Positions 9,982 through 22,203 of a stretch of DNA of 64,000 nucleotides are shown here, in pieces (the first letter of the stretch is position 1; every line of letters starts with the position of its first letter). The position numbers and the translations under genes were made by a program. Source of the stretch: Castanea sativa (taxonomy: Eukaryota; Streptophyta; Magnoliopsida; Fagales; Fagaceae); the NCBI RefSeq assembly GCF_040712315.1, contig NC_134023.1, positions 70,401,889 to 70,465,888 of the forward strand. Direction: 5' to 3'. The notes beneath the pieces were generated by a model, which saw nothing but the letters and a program-made list of their open reading frames with translations, did not search any database and was not told the origin of the DNA.

Positions 9982-12246
9982 ATGGCCCTTTTATTCCCAA
10001 TGAATTTAGCAAAATTTGCTTCTTTTCTTATCACTTTATTTATTATTTTGGTAGCAGGAGATTGTATTCGTGTTATTTGTAGAATTCCACCGTGTCCTAA
10101 TAAAAATCCGCCCTTGCCTATTGAAACTGTTTTCCGACTACCCTCTTCATTACCAATTTGGCCATCAGGTACCTCTCAATGTGATCTTTATTAGGTTATT
10201 GTTAATTTTCATTATTCTTATAATATTGATTCCATTAGCCAGACTTCAAAATTTTTGGACTAAAATTAAAAAAGTGAGTTAAACTCACGATTTTAATGTG
10301 TTAGGTTAACACTTGCGAGTAAGCACGCTAGTGTGTAACAAATTTTACCCTTCTTTTGTTGGAACGCTATCTATTGTACATAAAAATAGTAATTAAGTCT
10401 TGGTTTCAAAATTGTGGGAACAGTCAAAGATGTGTAATTTCTGATAAGCGTGGGCAAGATGTGTAATTTTTTTTATTAATTATGCGATTGGATGATGAAG
10501 AAAAATTAACTTTATTATACTATTCAGTTTATTTTTATTACTATTCATAAGTCTTCCAGCACTTTTTGGCATTACTCATGGACCCTATTGTATTATTTCA
10601 ACTAACTTTTACATTTATTTACGGTACTTTCAGCAGTAATTTTTCAATTTCAGCAAAATAAGCGGTATCTAAATATACACTGAATTGTTTTGGTGTCCTA
10701 TGCTACTACAGGAACAGGATTTGCAACTGCATCTGTGAGTCTAGGAGATTTACGAGTGTCTGAAGCAACAGCTTTCGACGTAGTATGGAGGACTCGTTCG
10801 GGTGGTCCAGACAACCTTGGAGCAACATTCTTTGAACCTTCAACAGCTGATATAGCACAAGGATACGCTGTGCTAGGTTACCATAGCCAAGCCAACAACA
10901 AGCGTTTCAGTGGACGAAGTGTTGTAGCCTACGATGACCTAAATGGAAATATAAAGGCTCCGGTGGATTACATTAATCTGTGGAACAGCTTGTCATTCGA
11001 AATCGATCAAGAGGGAATTGGTTTTATCTGGTTGCCAAAATGCCCAGATGGTTACAAAGCCTTAGGCCATGTTGTCACAAACTCAACTCAGAAGCCATCC
11101 CTAAATAAAATTAGGTGTGTTAAAGCTGAGCTCACCGAGCAATGTGAGCATTACAAGTGGATTTGGGGTGCTGAAGGTTTCAATGTTTATACTACAAGGC
11201 CAAGAAATAGAGGGACCCAAGCAATGGGAGTTCATTTGGGTTCATTTGTTGCCCAAGTTGGTGGGGTTATGTCTGACATAGCTTGCTTGAAGAATACCAA
11301 ATCTGATTTATCTGCTATGCCTACTCTAGAGCAAGTTAAGCCATTAGTTGAAGCCTACGGTCCATGGGTGTTCTTTCATTCTGATGAAAAATACCTGCCT
11401 GCTACAGCGGAATGGTTTTTTGAGAATGGGGGACTATTATATAAGCAAGGGGACGAGGCCAATCCTGTTGCGATTTTGCCCGACGGCTCAAACCTTCCTC
11501 AAGGTGGTTCAGATGATGGTGCCTATTGGTTGGATTTACCAACTGACTCAGACGCCAGAGACATGGTTGAGAGAGGAGATTTAGCAAAAGCTAAGGCTTA
11601 TGTGCATGTAAAGCCCATGTTTGGTGCTACATTCACTGACATAGTTATATGGATGTATTATCCATTTAATGGCCCTGCCACGATAAAGTTTAAATTTCTC
11701 AATATTAAATTCGATCACCTAGGCGAACATACTGGTGATTGGGAGCATGTGACCTTGAGAGTCAACAATTTCAATGGAGAGCTACAGAGTATCTATTTGT
11801 CTGAACATAGTGGGGGTACATGGGTGGATGCTACAGATGTCGAGTTTCATGATCGTAACAAGGCTGCTGTGTATGCATCAAAGCATGGACATGCATTTTA
11901 TTCAAAGCCTGGACTTGTTTTGGATGGGAGTGATGGGATTGGATTGAGGAATGATTGTGAAAAGGCTGATTTGTACTTGGATACTGGATTTTATTATACA
12001 CTACTGTCAGCCGAGTATTTGGGCACAGCAATTGTTGAGCCACCTTGGATCAACTATAGCAGAAAATGGGGTCCAAGAGCTGCTATTTATATTCAGGATG
12101 AGTTTGAGAAGATTATGAAAAGAATACCTAAGTTTCTTAGGAGTCCTTTCAGGAATGTTTTCTACAAATTACCAATTAAAATACTGGAGGAGGAAGGGCC
12201 CACATCGATCAAGACCAAGGGCAGTTGGTATGGAGATGAAATTTGA
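9982..12246 (+). CDS. DUF946/Vps62-like protein, gene 1 (two exons)
   Basis: Exon 1 is 9982-10168 and exon 2 is 10712-12246, joined in phase 1 across a 543-bp GT-AG intron; the product is 573 residues, the usual length for the family. It belongs to the plant DUF946 family (Pfam Vps62), named after yeast Vps62; the biochemical role in plants is not established. Family motifs in exon 2: GGPDNLGATFFEPS early, FIWLPKCPDGYKALGHV, PWVFFHSDEKYLPATAEWFF, GSNLPQGG.DDGAYWLDLP, HVKPMFGATFTDI, GEHTGDWEHVTLRV, SEHSGGTWVDA, GHAFYSKPGLVL and a C-terminal EEEGP. Exon 1 encodes a hydrophobic segment (about residues 12-25) followed by Cys-rich GDCIRVICR and the family block ETVFRLPSSLPIWPSG. The N-terminus looks like a signal peptide or anchor rather than the MGNC start seen in gene 4. 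No stops or frameshifts. Family certain; function unknown. Confidence 0.95.
10500..10680. repeat. MITE remnant in intron of gene 1
   Basis: The last part of the intron carries phrases (ACTATTCATAAGTC, CACTTTTTGGCATTACTCATGG, TTTCAGCAAAATAAGCGG) that recur in the intron of gene 2 (about 17220-17385) and, more diverged, between the genes at about 14145-14355. Such phrases are typical of hAT-type MITEs of trees, read in reverse. Shared position in both introns means it predates the duplication. No target duplication was identified. Confidence 0.5.
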
Positions 12247-14022
12247 TAGTCCGTATTTGTTATGACTTTCATTTTTTTTTTTTTTTTATGCAATTGTAGG
12301 GCCAATAAATTAAATACTAGCAACAGTTGGCCAATAAATAAAATAATGGCAAACGATGTAAGTCAGAGTTTATTTATAAACAATTTTTTTTTTTTTGAGA
12401 ATCTTATTTATAAACATTTGTATATAGATGAGATGAGGCCTTTAAGAGAATATTCAAGTGTCAACATAGTATTGCATAATTTATCTTATATATCAATTAT
12501 ATAATAAAGTGTGAGACATTGCAGGAACCAATTTTGAATGAAACATTTGAAAAACACATGAGTATGCAAGCCGTTACAATCCCTTAGCCTTGTTTTGCTC
12601 TCATTATGTGATGTATTAAATTGTTAATAAAGAATAAAAAGACAAAGAGTTGGTTAATCATTTCTAACTTTTCTAATGGCACATATTGAATTTAGTCTTC
12701 TAGTGCACTAGACACGTTTATTTAAATAAAACAAGCAAAAGCTATGAGGTCATTGATGGGTATGTAAATTTGACGAAATGTTTTTTTTTTCCAATGAATT
12801 AATCTTTAATAACACCGAAAAAACCCTTAATGGATCAGAATATACCAAAAGCTAGAAGGGAAAAAAGAAGGAGAAAATAGGATTTTATGAATGGGGGGAG
12901 GGGGAGGAGGGGGGGGGGGGAATTATAACAAGTATAAAATTGAACTAATTTAATAGAGTTAAACAAGAAATATGAAGAGTTTGGTAAGCTAATCATATTT
13001 CTTTTGTAAATATTTGGTAAATTTAGAGATAAAAGTCTAATATTTGAGAAGTTGGGGGGGGGGGGGGAGTACATCTTAACATATAATGGTGTATTTATTA
13101 TATTATTATTATTTCTCAGATTAATTTTACTTTCAAGTTTGTCTTTTAATCTTGTCCCACCTCACCTAAAATCATGTCTCCACCTCTAGTTAAATATATA
13201 TGGGGCAATATATAAGATCTTAACTTCTTTTTGTAATCTTTACTAAAAAAATTAACGGTAATGTATTTTACTTTAATTTTCATTTTTAATAATTTTAAAA
13301 AATTACTGGTGGTATTGCATTTTTCATTTAACTATCACATACATCGTATTAGCGACTAATTTTGATATATGATGAACTACACATTATAGAGAATCCTATT
13401 AGGGTATATATAGAGACTAGCACATTTAGTGTTAGGTAAATATAGATGAGCTTTACACTAAAATTAGGCCTTTTGGGTCAATACATAAAATATTATAAAC
13501 CCAAATTTATCTCTAACAAATGACATGCACACTTGTACTCCAGTACACATTGTCAATTCATTTGCAATAATTCTTCTCTAAAAAATAAGCTATACTCCTC
13601 TTCCATTTGTTCTCTCACTCACTCTCCCAAAAAAAAATAAATAAAAAGGTGGGCAAATACGTGGAAAATAAAACTTATTTAAAAATGAGTATTTATGTCA
13701 CTTCATTATTTTTTAAGGCTAAAATATTAATTTTGTCCCGAAAATCTGCATGAAAATCATTTTTAGTCTCTCTAAATTATTAAAAATGCTATATTTTATG
13801 CCTTTCCATACACTCTTGGTAATTATTACGTGTCTATAAGAATGCTTAGTTTGCACCCACAATGGATCCAGGATTTTAGTTGAAGGGCCAAGAAAGGTCA
13901 AAATAAAGAGGTTGAAAACAAATTAATTCAAATTAAAAAATTTCATTAATATAAGTAAAACGTACTTAATTAATTAAAAGAAGTTACTTAAACATATAAA
14001 ATATACTTGATATCATGATAAA
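12247..14022. other. 3' flank of gene 1, duplicated after gene 2
   Basis: No further gene. The whole stretch is almost identical to 19032-20843 after gene 2, apart from homopolymer lengths. It includes AATAAA words near 12304, T-runs, and two long G-runs (about 12894-12921 and 13056-13069). A block ending in GGATCAGAATATACCAAAAG (12833-12852) recurs after all four family copies (near 19638, 28343 and 39401). The near-identity stops at 14022, where copy 2 turns into unrelated DNA. Confidence 0.85.
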
Positions 14023-14952
14023 TGTTTATTCATAGAAGCATCAATGTTTATTTCTAACTATTCAAGAATAGAGTTATTAACCATTTTTTTAAGAATATAA
14101 TATTGTAAAAGAATAAAAAATAAAACAACAATTACAACAACAAATTCAGACTCCGTTCAGGAGCTAATTAAAGTTTCACTTTATTTTAGTTTTTAACTTC
14201 TTTTTGGTAGTATTCATAAATCTTGTTACACTTTTTGGTATTATTTATGGGTCACATTGTACTATTTAGCTAATTATTTTTAACTTTTTTTTCCCTACAC
14301 TTTAAGCATAAAATTTTTAATTTTAGTTAAATAAACAGTTCCTAAACGGACCCTCAATTTGGCATTGGAATGTTGTAATCTCACCAGGCAAGAGAAGCAC
14401 TCAAAATTGCATGACATGCACCCTACAATAGTGCATCCTTCAAATTCAAGTAATCTTCGCTTTTGTGATTGAATGACTAATGAATTTATACACGTCTTAG
14501 AAAGGCACAATATTTTAGATATTTTACCTCGACAAGTTGTTTAAGTGTCTATGGGATGACCACAATATTATGATATCATGTAGCCCAACATTTCATATAT
14601 TTTTAATGATATATCATAAAATTTACACACAATTATTTACATGTACGTATACTATATATATAACAAGTGTATATTTTAATGCACATTCCATTATTCCAAT
14701 TAATAATTAGATGCTTAATAGATGATACATTATACTATATATATAACGAGTGTATATTTTAATGCACATTCCATTATTCCAATTGATAATTAAATACTTG
14801 ATAGATGATACATTTTTAAATTGCACCCTTAAAATGTTGTTGTTAACAAATATCTAGAATATATATAAAATTTCATGTGTTTATCAATTTCTTTTCAATC
14901 TATAAATGCTTTGGACTTATTTTGGCTCATTTTATTTATTGTTTATAACTTA
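14023..14952. other. Intergenic DNA between gene 1 and gene 2
   Basis: No gene. It holds a diverged MITE copy at about 14145-14355. The upstream-flank module shared with 1090-1450 starts near 14610. Within it, an 83-bp segment starting TATACTATATATATAACAAG at 14648 is repeated in tandem at 14731. That duplication is absent from the equivalent flank at 1130-1210. Confidence 0.7.
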
Positions 14953-15807
14953 GAGCATTCTTATCAAGATAGGCAAATCCTCTAAATGCTAAAATTTAAC
15001 ATACAAAATGCTATAAATACTAAAAAGCCTGCTCCATCAATACTCTCAAATCTTATTTATTTTACAATCCAGCTACAGTGGACTGCTATGTCTAGTAGCC
15101 CACTGTAGCAAGATTGTAAAACAAAAAGTCATTTTATATTCTTTCTTTTCTTCTTTCTCCAAACTTTCTTTTCTCTCTCTGATTTTCGTTTCTTCCGTCT
15201 CTCCTTCTTGCTCCCATTTCTTTGCTCTCTCGCTCCCTCTGCTCGACATCTCTACCTCCCTCTCCAACGAAACTCAGGCCAGAGCATCACGCCAAGCCAA
15301 TCTCTATCGCAGTGGTTTTTTTTTTTTTTTTTAAGTTTTTGATTTGATGTTAGATTCGGCAGTGGTTGTGTGGGTTATGGATTTGGCGTTTTGGGTCGTG
15401 GTCTAATGCGCTCCAGCGATTTTGTGGGTTTGGGTTTGTGGGTCTGAGTTCGTGGCTCTGAGTTTGTGGGTCTGCCTTCATGGATCATCGACGTGACCGG
15501 CGTGGATTGTCGAGTTAACCAGCGTGGATCGTCGACTTGATCAGTCTCATCGGCGTGGGTCATCGAGAGGGAGAGAGGGAGAGACAGCGAGACCGAGAGG
15601 GAGACAGTGAGACTAGAGAAAGAGAGGATGAAAAAAATAAAAACAAAAAAGGAATAAAAAATTATAAAGAAATAATATTTAAATGAAGTTGTAAAAAAAT
15701 AGAAGTTTTGATGTTTGGTATATTGTAAAATGAAGTGTTAAAATTGAAAAAGTAGTGTTTTAAAATGGTAAATGCTAAATTTTTTGCAATGCTTGATAAG
15801 AATGCTC
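14953..15807. mobile_element. PIF/Harbinger-like TIR element, TTA target duplication
   Basis: The ends are inverted: GAGCATTCTTATCAAG at the left and CTTGATAAGAATGCTC at the right. The 3-bp duplication TTA lies at 14950-14952 and 15808-15810. Unit 1 lacks this element: its flank reads straight from TTTATAGCC to TATGGATTG, confirming a clean insertion. Length 855 bp. The interior has AG/CT-rich stretches and no transposase. TTA duplications and GAGCAT-type TIRs fit PIF/Harbinger non-autonomous elements. Confidence 0.85.
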
Positions 15808-15810
15808 TTA

Positions 15811-16352
15811 TGGATTGTATTTGCCACGATGGGACTAATTTTTGAATGGTTGATAATTACAACAATAAAGCAGGAATATTCAAATACCAATTCTCCTTTA
15901 CAATGAGGGAGGAATATTCAAACTCTAGTTCTCCTGTTAAAGGAAAACAAGTTGTCAAATATGTGTCAGTATTTATTTAGCAAATGATATGCTATATGGG
16001 AAAAAGTATTTAGGGGATCGAAGATATTCTCAAAAGATACTATAGCCAACAACCTCTAAAATATGGGTTGCTTTTCAGAGGTTTTTTTTTTTTCTAAAAT
16101 TTTCTAAAAATCAATTCTATCTCATCTCATGCTAACTTGGATAAGGAAAGTTAAGAATATTCTTACTCTTTTTTAAGGTGGCTATCAATTATAGAAAAAT
16201 GTTGTGAAAATCTTAGGTACATAGCAATGTTGTGAAAATATTATCAACCTAGTAGCACTTTCCTCTTTAAAATAGTAAAATGTAAATATAGCAAAAAAAT
16301 AGAAAATAAAAATGCACTTAAAATAGGTAAACAAAGATAGGCGAAGGGAAAC
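15811..16352. other. Upstream flank and proximal promoter of gene 2
   Basis: This corresponds to the flank of unit 1 that is split between 1430-1537 and 9354-9826. It contains TACCAATTCTCCTTTACAAT, then AAAGGAAAACAAGTTGTCAA, and continues in rough alignment to the TATA box. It shows the uninterrupted order of the module. Confidence 0.75.
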
Positions 16353-16360
16353 TATAAAAG
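16353..16360 (+). promoter_or_regulatory. TATA box of gene 2
   Basis: TATAAAAG, 123 bp upstream of the ATG, in the same context as the box of gene 1. Confidence 0.7.
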
Positions 16361-16430
16361 AAAGGCCCCCAGCAAAAGTGAAATTGAGGAAAAGTTTGGG
16401 AATTTTTTATTCAAACCCAATCTTTCTTCC

Positions 16431-16454
16431 ATGACACAGAAACCTAGTAGTTGA
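16431..16454 (+). promoter_or_regulatory. Upstream ORF in the leader of gene 2
   Basis: A 7-codon frame starting Met-Thr-Gln-Lys-Pro and ending TGA, 21 bases before the main ATG. It uses the same ATG as the leader of gene 1 but is shortened because the leader of gene 1 contains a small internal duplication. Confidence 0.5.
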
Positions 16455-16475
16455 TCAAAAAAAAAAGAAGCTGAG

Positions 16476-19031
16476 ATGGCCCTCTTATTCCCAATGAATA
16501 TATCAAAATTTGCTTCTTTTGTAATCACATTATTAGTTATTGTGGTAGCTGGAGATTGTATTCGTGTTATTTGTAGAATGTCACCATGTCCTAAAGCAAA
16601 TCCACCCTTGCCCGTTGAAACCGTTTTTAAGCTACCAGCTCCGTTACCAATTTGGCCACCAGGTATATATCTGTCAATATGATCTTTATTATATATTGTT
16701 TATTTTCATCGTCATTATCGTCATCATTATTATTATATTGATTACATTAACTATTTTCAAACTAAAATTTGATTGGTGTCGTATATTTTTTTAGAGAGAT
16801 GTTACGTCTACAACATTTTCATAACACTTTTACAACAAATCATAGGTAGTTAGTTGTTATTAGTTCAAATTTGAATCTAATACTAAGATTACTTTTTTGC
16901 TTCAACAATAAAAACCAATAACAACTTGTCACTTATGATTTGTTGTAAAAATGTTGTGAAAATATTGTGAACTTATCATTTCTCATTTTTTTAAACCATG
17001 TTTATTACACACTAAAATCGTGGGTCTAACTCACTGTTTCGAAATTAAACATCCGATTTTAATGCATTATTTAATACTTGCACATAAACACACTGACGCT
17101 AGTGTGTGCATAAGAAGTTGACCCTATGTTTTTTTTTGTTGGAATACTATATATTGTACATAACAATAATAGTAAGTCTTAGTGTGTAAATGACAAAGAT
17201 TATTTGTACCAACTTATTTTACTAATCTATTTATTTTCGCTACTATACATGGTCTCACTACACTTTTTGATACTATTCATAGGTCTCATTGTACTATTTC
17301 AGTTAACTTTTATATTTATCTACAGTATTTTCAGCAAAACATTTTTAGTTTCAGCAAAATAAGCGGATTCCAAGCAGATCATTAGTCTTAAAATTGTGAG
17401 AACGGTTAAAGATGTCAACATTTTAGTAAGTGTGGACATGTGTAACTTTTATTAACATTTTTTCTTTTTTGGTGTTCTATGTTACAACAGGAACAGGATT
17501 TGCAACTAGGTTTCTGAGCATGGAAGATCTGATAGTGTCAGAAGCAACAGATTTCGAAGTAGTTTGGAGGACTCGTTCAGGTGGTCCAGACAACCTTGGA
17601 GCAACATTCTTTGAACCCTCAACAACTGATAATGCAGCACAAGGATACAAGGTGCTAGGTTACCATAGCCAACCCAACAACAAGCCCTTCACTGGAAGAT
17701 CTGTACTAGCCTTCGATAGGTACTTACGTGGAAATATAAAGGCTCCGGTGGATTACATTAATCTGTGGAACAGCTTATCATTGGAAATCGATCAAGATGG
17801 AATTGGTTTTATCTGGTTGCCAAAATGCCCAGATGGTTACAAAGCCTTAGGCCATGTTGTCACGAACTCAACTCAGAAGCCATCCCTAGATAAAATTAGG
17901 TGTGTTAAAGCTGAGCTCACCGAGCAATGTGAGCATTACAAGTGGATTTGGGGTGCTGAAGGTTTCAATGTTTATACTACAAGGCCTAGAAATAGAGGGA
18001 CCCAAGCAATGGGAGTTCATTTGGGTTCATTTGTTGCCCAAGTTGGTGGGGTTATGTCTGACATAGCTTGCTTGAAGAATACCAAATCTGATTTATCTGC
18101 TATGCCTACTCTAGAGCAAGTTAAGCCATTAGTTGAAGCCTACGGTCCATGGGTGTACTTTCATTCTGATGAAAAATACCTGCCTGCTACAGCTGAATGG
18201 TTTTTTGAGAATGGGGGACTATTATATAAGCAAGGGGACGAGGCCAATCCTGTTGCGATTTTGCCCGACGGCTCAAACCTTCCTCAAGGTGGTTCAGATG
18301 ATGGTGCCTATTGGTTGGATTTACCACAAGATTCAGACGCCAGAGACAGGGTTGAGAGAGGAGACTTAGCAAAAGCTAAGGCTTATGTGCATGTAAAGCC
18401 CATGTTTGGTGCTACATTCACTGACATAGTTATATGGATGTATTATCCATTTAATGGCCCTGCCACGATAAAGTTTAAATTTCTCAATATTAAACTCACT
18501 CGCCTAGGTGAACATACTGGTGATTGGGAGCACGTGACCTTGAGAGTCAACAATTTCAATGGAGAGCTACAAAGTATCTATTTGTCTGAACATAGTGGGG
18601 GTACATGGGTGGATGCTACAGATGTCGAGTTTCATGATCGTAACAAAGCTGCTGTGTATGCATCAAAGCATGGACATGCATTTTATTCAAAGCCTGGACT
18701 TGTTTTGAATGGGAAAAAGGGAATTGGATTGAGGAATGATTGTGAAAAGTCTGGTTTGTACTTGGATACTGGATTTTATTATACACTACTGTCAGCCGAG
18801 TATTTGGGCACAGCAATTGTTGAGCCACTTTGGATCAACTATAGCAGAAAATGGGGTCCAAGAGCTGCTATTTATATTCAGGATGAGTTTGAGAAGATTA
18901 TGAAAAAAATACCTAAGTTTCTTAGGAGTCCTTTCAGGAATCTTTTCTACACATTACCAATTAAAATACTGGAGGAGGAAGGGCCCACATCTATCAAGAC
19001 CAAGGGCAGTTGGTATGGAGAAGAAATTTGA
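16476..19031 (+). CDS. DUF946/Vps62-like protein, gene 2 (two exons)
   Basis: Exon 1 is 16476-16662 and exon 2 is 17491-19031, phase-1 GT-AG intron of 828 bp; product 575 residues. It is the closest paralogue of gene 1 and has all family motifs: GGPDNLGATFFEPS, PWVYFHSDEKYLP, GSNLPQGG, HVKPMFGATFTDI, GEHTGDWEHVTLRV, SEHSGGTWVDA and GHAFYSKPGLVL. The N-terminus again has a hydrophobic leader ending GDCIRVICR, with no MGNC start. By hand comparison exon 1 and the first 90 residues of exon 2 differ at many positions, including a 2-residue length difference. The remaining roughly 400 residues differ at only about 20. The longer intron is partly explained by a 191-bp MITE. Open throughout, so probably functional; the biochemical function of the family is unknown. 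Confidence 0.95.
16794..16984. mobile_element. Foldback MITE in intron of gene 2
   Basis: Inverted ends of about 50 bp: GAGAGATGTTACGTCTACAA at the left pairs with the complement of the right end, GAACTTATCATTTCTC. The inner arms share TTACAACAAATCATA. It is absent from the intron of gene 1, so it inserted after duplication. A related half-element may lie at 28383-28510. Confidence 0.75.
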
Positions 19032-19668
19032 TAGTCCATATTTGTTATGACTTTCATTTTTTTTTTTTTTTTATGCTACTGTAGGGCCAATAAATTAAAT
19101 GCTAGCACTTTTTTTTTTCAACAGATGGCCAATAAATAAAACAATAACAAATGACGTAAGTCAGAGTTTATTTATAAGCCTTTTTTTTTTTTTTTTTTTT
19201 GAGAATCTTATTTATAAACATTTGTATATGAATGAGATGAAGCCTTTAAGAGAATATTTAAGTGTCAACATAGTATTGCATAATTTATCTTATATATCAA
19301 TTATATATTAAAGTGTGAGACATCGCAGAACCAATTTTGAATGGGACATATAAAAAACACATGAGTATGCAAGCCGTTACAGGCCCTTAGCCTTCTTTTG
19401 CTTTCATTATGTGATGTATTAAATTGTTAATAAAGAGTAAAAAAACCAAAGAGTTGGTTAATCATATCTTACTTTTTTAATGGCACAGATAAAATTTAGT
19501 CTTCTAGTGCACTAGACATGTTTATGTAAATAAAATATTAAAGCAAAAGCTATGAGGTCATTGATGGGTATGTAAATTTGACGAAAGGTTTTTTTTTCCA
19601 ATGAATTAATCTTTAATAACACCAAAAAAAAACCCTGAATGGATCAGAATATACCAAAAGCTAGAAGG

Positions 19669-19702
<34 letters not shown>

Positions 19703-20843
19703 GAAAATAGGATTTTATGAATGGGGGGAGGTGGGGGGAATTATAACAAGTATAAAATTGAACTAATTTAATAGAGTTAAACAAGAAATATGAAGAGTTT
19801 GGTAAGCTAATCATATTTCTTTTGTAAATATTTGGTAAATTTAGGGATAAAAGTGTAGTATATATTTGAGAAGTGGGGGCGGGGGGGGGGGGGGGGGGGG
19901 TAAATATTAACATATAATGGTGTATTTATTATATTATTATTATTTCTCAGATTAATTTTACTTTCAAGTTTGTCTTTTAATCTTGTCCCACCTCACCTAA
20001 AATCATGTCTCCACCTCTAGTTAAATATATATGGGGCAATATATAAGATCTTAACTTCTTTTTGTAATCTTTACTAAAAAATTAACGGTAATGTATTTTA
20101 CTTTAATTTTCATTTTTAATAATTTTAAAAAATTACTGGTGGTATTGCATTTTTCATTTAACTATCACATACATCGTATTAGCGACTAATTTTGATATAT
20201 GATGAACTACACATTATAGAGAATCCTATTAGGGTATATATAGAGACTAGCACATTTAGTGTTAGGTAAATATAGATGAGCTTTACACTAAAATTAGGCC
20301 TTTTGGGTCAATACATAAAATATTATAAACCCAAATTTATCTCTAACAAATGACATGCACACTTGTACTCCAGTACACATTGTCAATTCATTTGCAATAA
20401 TTCTTCTCCAAAAAATAAGCTATACTCCTCTTCCATTTGTTCTCTCACTCACTCTCCCAAAAAATAAAAATAAAAAGGTGGGCAAATAAGTGGAAAATAA
20501 AACTTATTTAAAAATGAGTATTTATGTCACTTCATTATTTTTTTAAGGCTAAAATATTAATTTTGTCCCGAAAATCTGCATGAAAATCATTTTTAGTCTC
20601 TCTAAATTATTAAAAATGCTATATTTTATGCCTTTCCATACACTCTTGGTAATTATTACGTATCTATAAGAATGTTTAGTTTGCACCCACGATGGATCTA
20701 GGATTTTAGTTCAAGGGCCAAGAAAGGTCAAAATAAAGAGGTTGAAAACAAATTAATTTGAAAGAAAATTCATTAATATAAGTAAAACATACTTAATTAA
20801 TTAAAAGAAGTTATTTAAACATATAAAATATACTTGATATCAT
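19032..20843. other. 3' flank of gene 2, copy of 12247-14022
   Basis: Near-identical to the flank of gene 1 except for homopolymer lengths, notably a G-run at about 19873-19901 and an A-run at about 19671-19696. The match ends at 20843, where the sequence passes into the repeat region before copy 3. No gene. Confidence 0.85.
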
Positions 20844-20900
20844 GAATAAGAGTAATTCTACAGTATCCCCAAAAAATGGGGGTACGGTACCCGCTAGTAG

Positions 20901-20922
20901 GTAACCTGCTACACCAGGTTAC
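20901..20922. other. Short perfect hairpin beside a T-run
   Basis: GTAACCTG and CAGGTTAC form 8-bp arms around a 6-base loop, followed by about 21 T. This resembles the end of a small element that borders the 92-bp satellite. It is not evidence of a bacterial-type terminator in this nuclear context. Confidence 0.55.
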
Positions 20923-20944
20923 TTTTTTTTTTTTTTTTTTTTTC

Positions 20945-22203
20945 ATATTTGACGGTTCCATCTTTATATTGTGCAGTTCCAATATTATATGTGACAGTTC
21001 TTTTGTCACATTGGTTGTTTCCCTTGATTTTTTCTCACACTTAACGATTTCATCCTCATATTGTGCAGTTTCAACATCACATGTGACAATTCTTTTCTCA
21101 CATTTAGTGGTTCCCTCACTTTTTTTCTCACATTTGACAGTTCTATCCTCACATTGTGCGGTTCCAACATCATATATGACAGTTATTTTATCATATTGTG
21201 TGGTTCCCTTACTTTTTCTTCACATTTGATGATTTCATCCTCACATTGTGCAGTTCCAACATCACATGTGACAGTTCTTTTCTCACATTTAGTGGTTCCC
21301 TTACTTTTTTTCTCACATTTGACAGTTCCATCCTCACATTGTGCAATTCCAACATCACATACGATAGTTCTTTTATCACATCGGGTGGTTTCCTTACTTT
21401 TCTCACACACTTAACGATTTCATTCTCACATTGTACAGTTCCAACATCACATGTGACAGTTCTTTGCTCACATTTAGTGGTTCACTTGCTTTTTTCCTCA
21501 CATTTGACGGTTCTATCCTCACATTATACAGTTCCAACATCACATGTAATAGTTTTTTTTCTCATATTTGGTGGTTCCCTTACTTTTTCTCACTTTTGAC
21601 AGTTTCATCCTCACATTATGCGATTCCAACATCGCATATTGTAGTTCTTTTGTCACATTGGGTGGTTCCTTTACTTTTTTCTCATACTTGACGGTTCCAT
21701 CCTCACATTGTGCAGTTCTAACATCACATGTGACAGTTCTTTTCTCACATTTGGTGGTTCCCTTTCTTTTTTTTTCACATTTGACGGTTCCATCCTCATA
21801 TTGTGCAGTTCCAACATCATAAATGACAGTTCTTTTATCACATTGGGTGCTTTCCTAACTTTTTTCTCACACTTAACGGTTTCATCCCCACATTGTGCAA
21901 TTCCAACATCACATGTGATAGTTCTTTTCTCAAATTTGGTGGTTTCCTTACTTTTTTCTCACATTTGACAGATTTATCCTCACATTATCCAGTTTCAAGA
22001 TCACATGTAACAGTTCTTTTCTCACATTTGGTGGTTCCCTTACTTTTTCTCACACTCGACGGTTCTATCCTCACATTGTGCGGTTCCAACATCATATATG
22101 ACAATTCTTTTCTCACATTTGATGGTTCGCTTACTTTTTTTTTCACATTTGACGGTTCCATCCTCACATTATACAGTTTCAAGATCACATATAACAGTTC
22201 TTC
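20945..22203. repeat. Satellite-like array, about 14 units of 92 bp
   Basis: The word GTGCAGTTCCAACATCAC and its variants recur at about 20973, 21065, 21157, 21249, 21342, 21435, 21526, 21620, 21711, 21805, 21896, 21987, 22080 and 22174, a spacing of 91-94 bp. Each unit is itself four related pieces of about 21, 22, 21 and 28 bp, each starting TCACAT and carrying GTTC or GGTTCC. This is a higher-order repeat. Open frames across it on both strands are by-products. The array ends abruptly at the broken end of a retroelement. Confidence 0.93.

Noticed and set aside
20901..20943. Hairpin plus T-run resembling a rho-independent terminator
   Set aside because: This is plant nuclear DNA; the structure is better explained as the end of a small repeat element.
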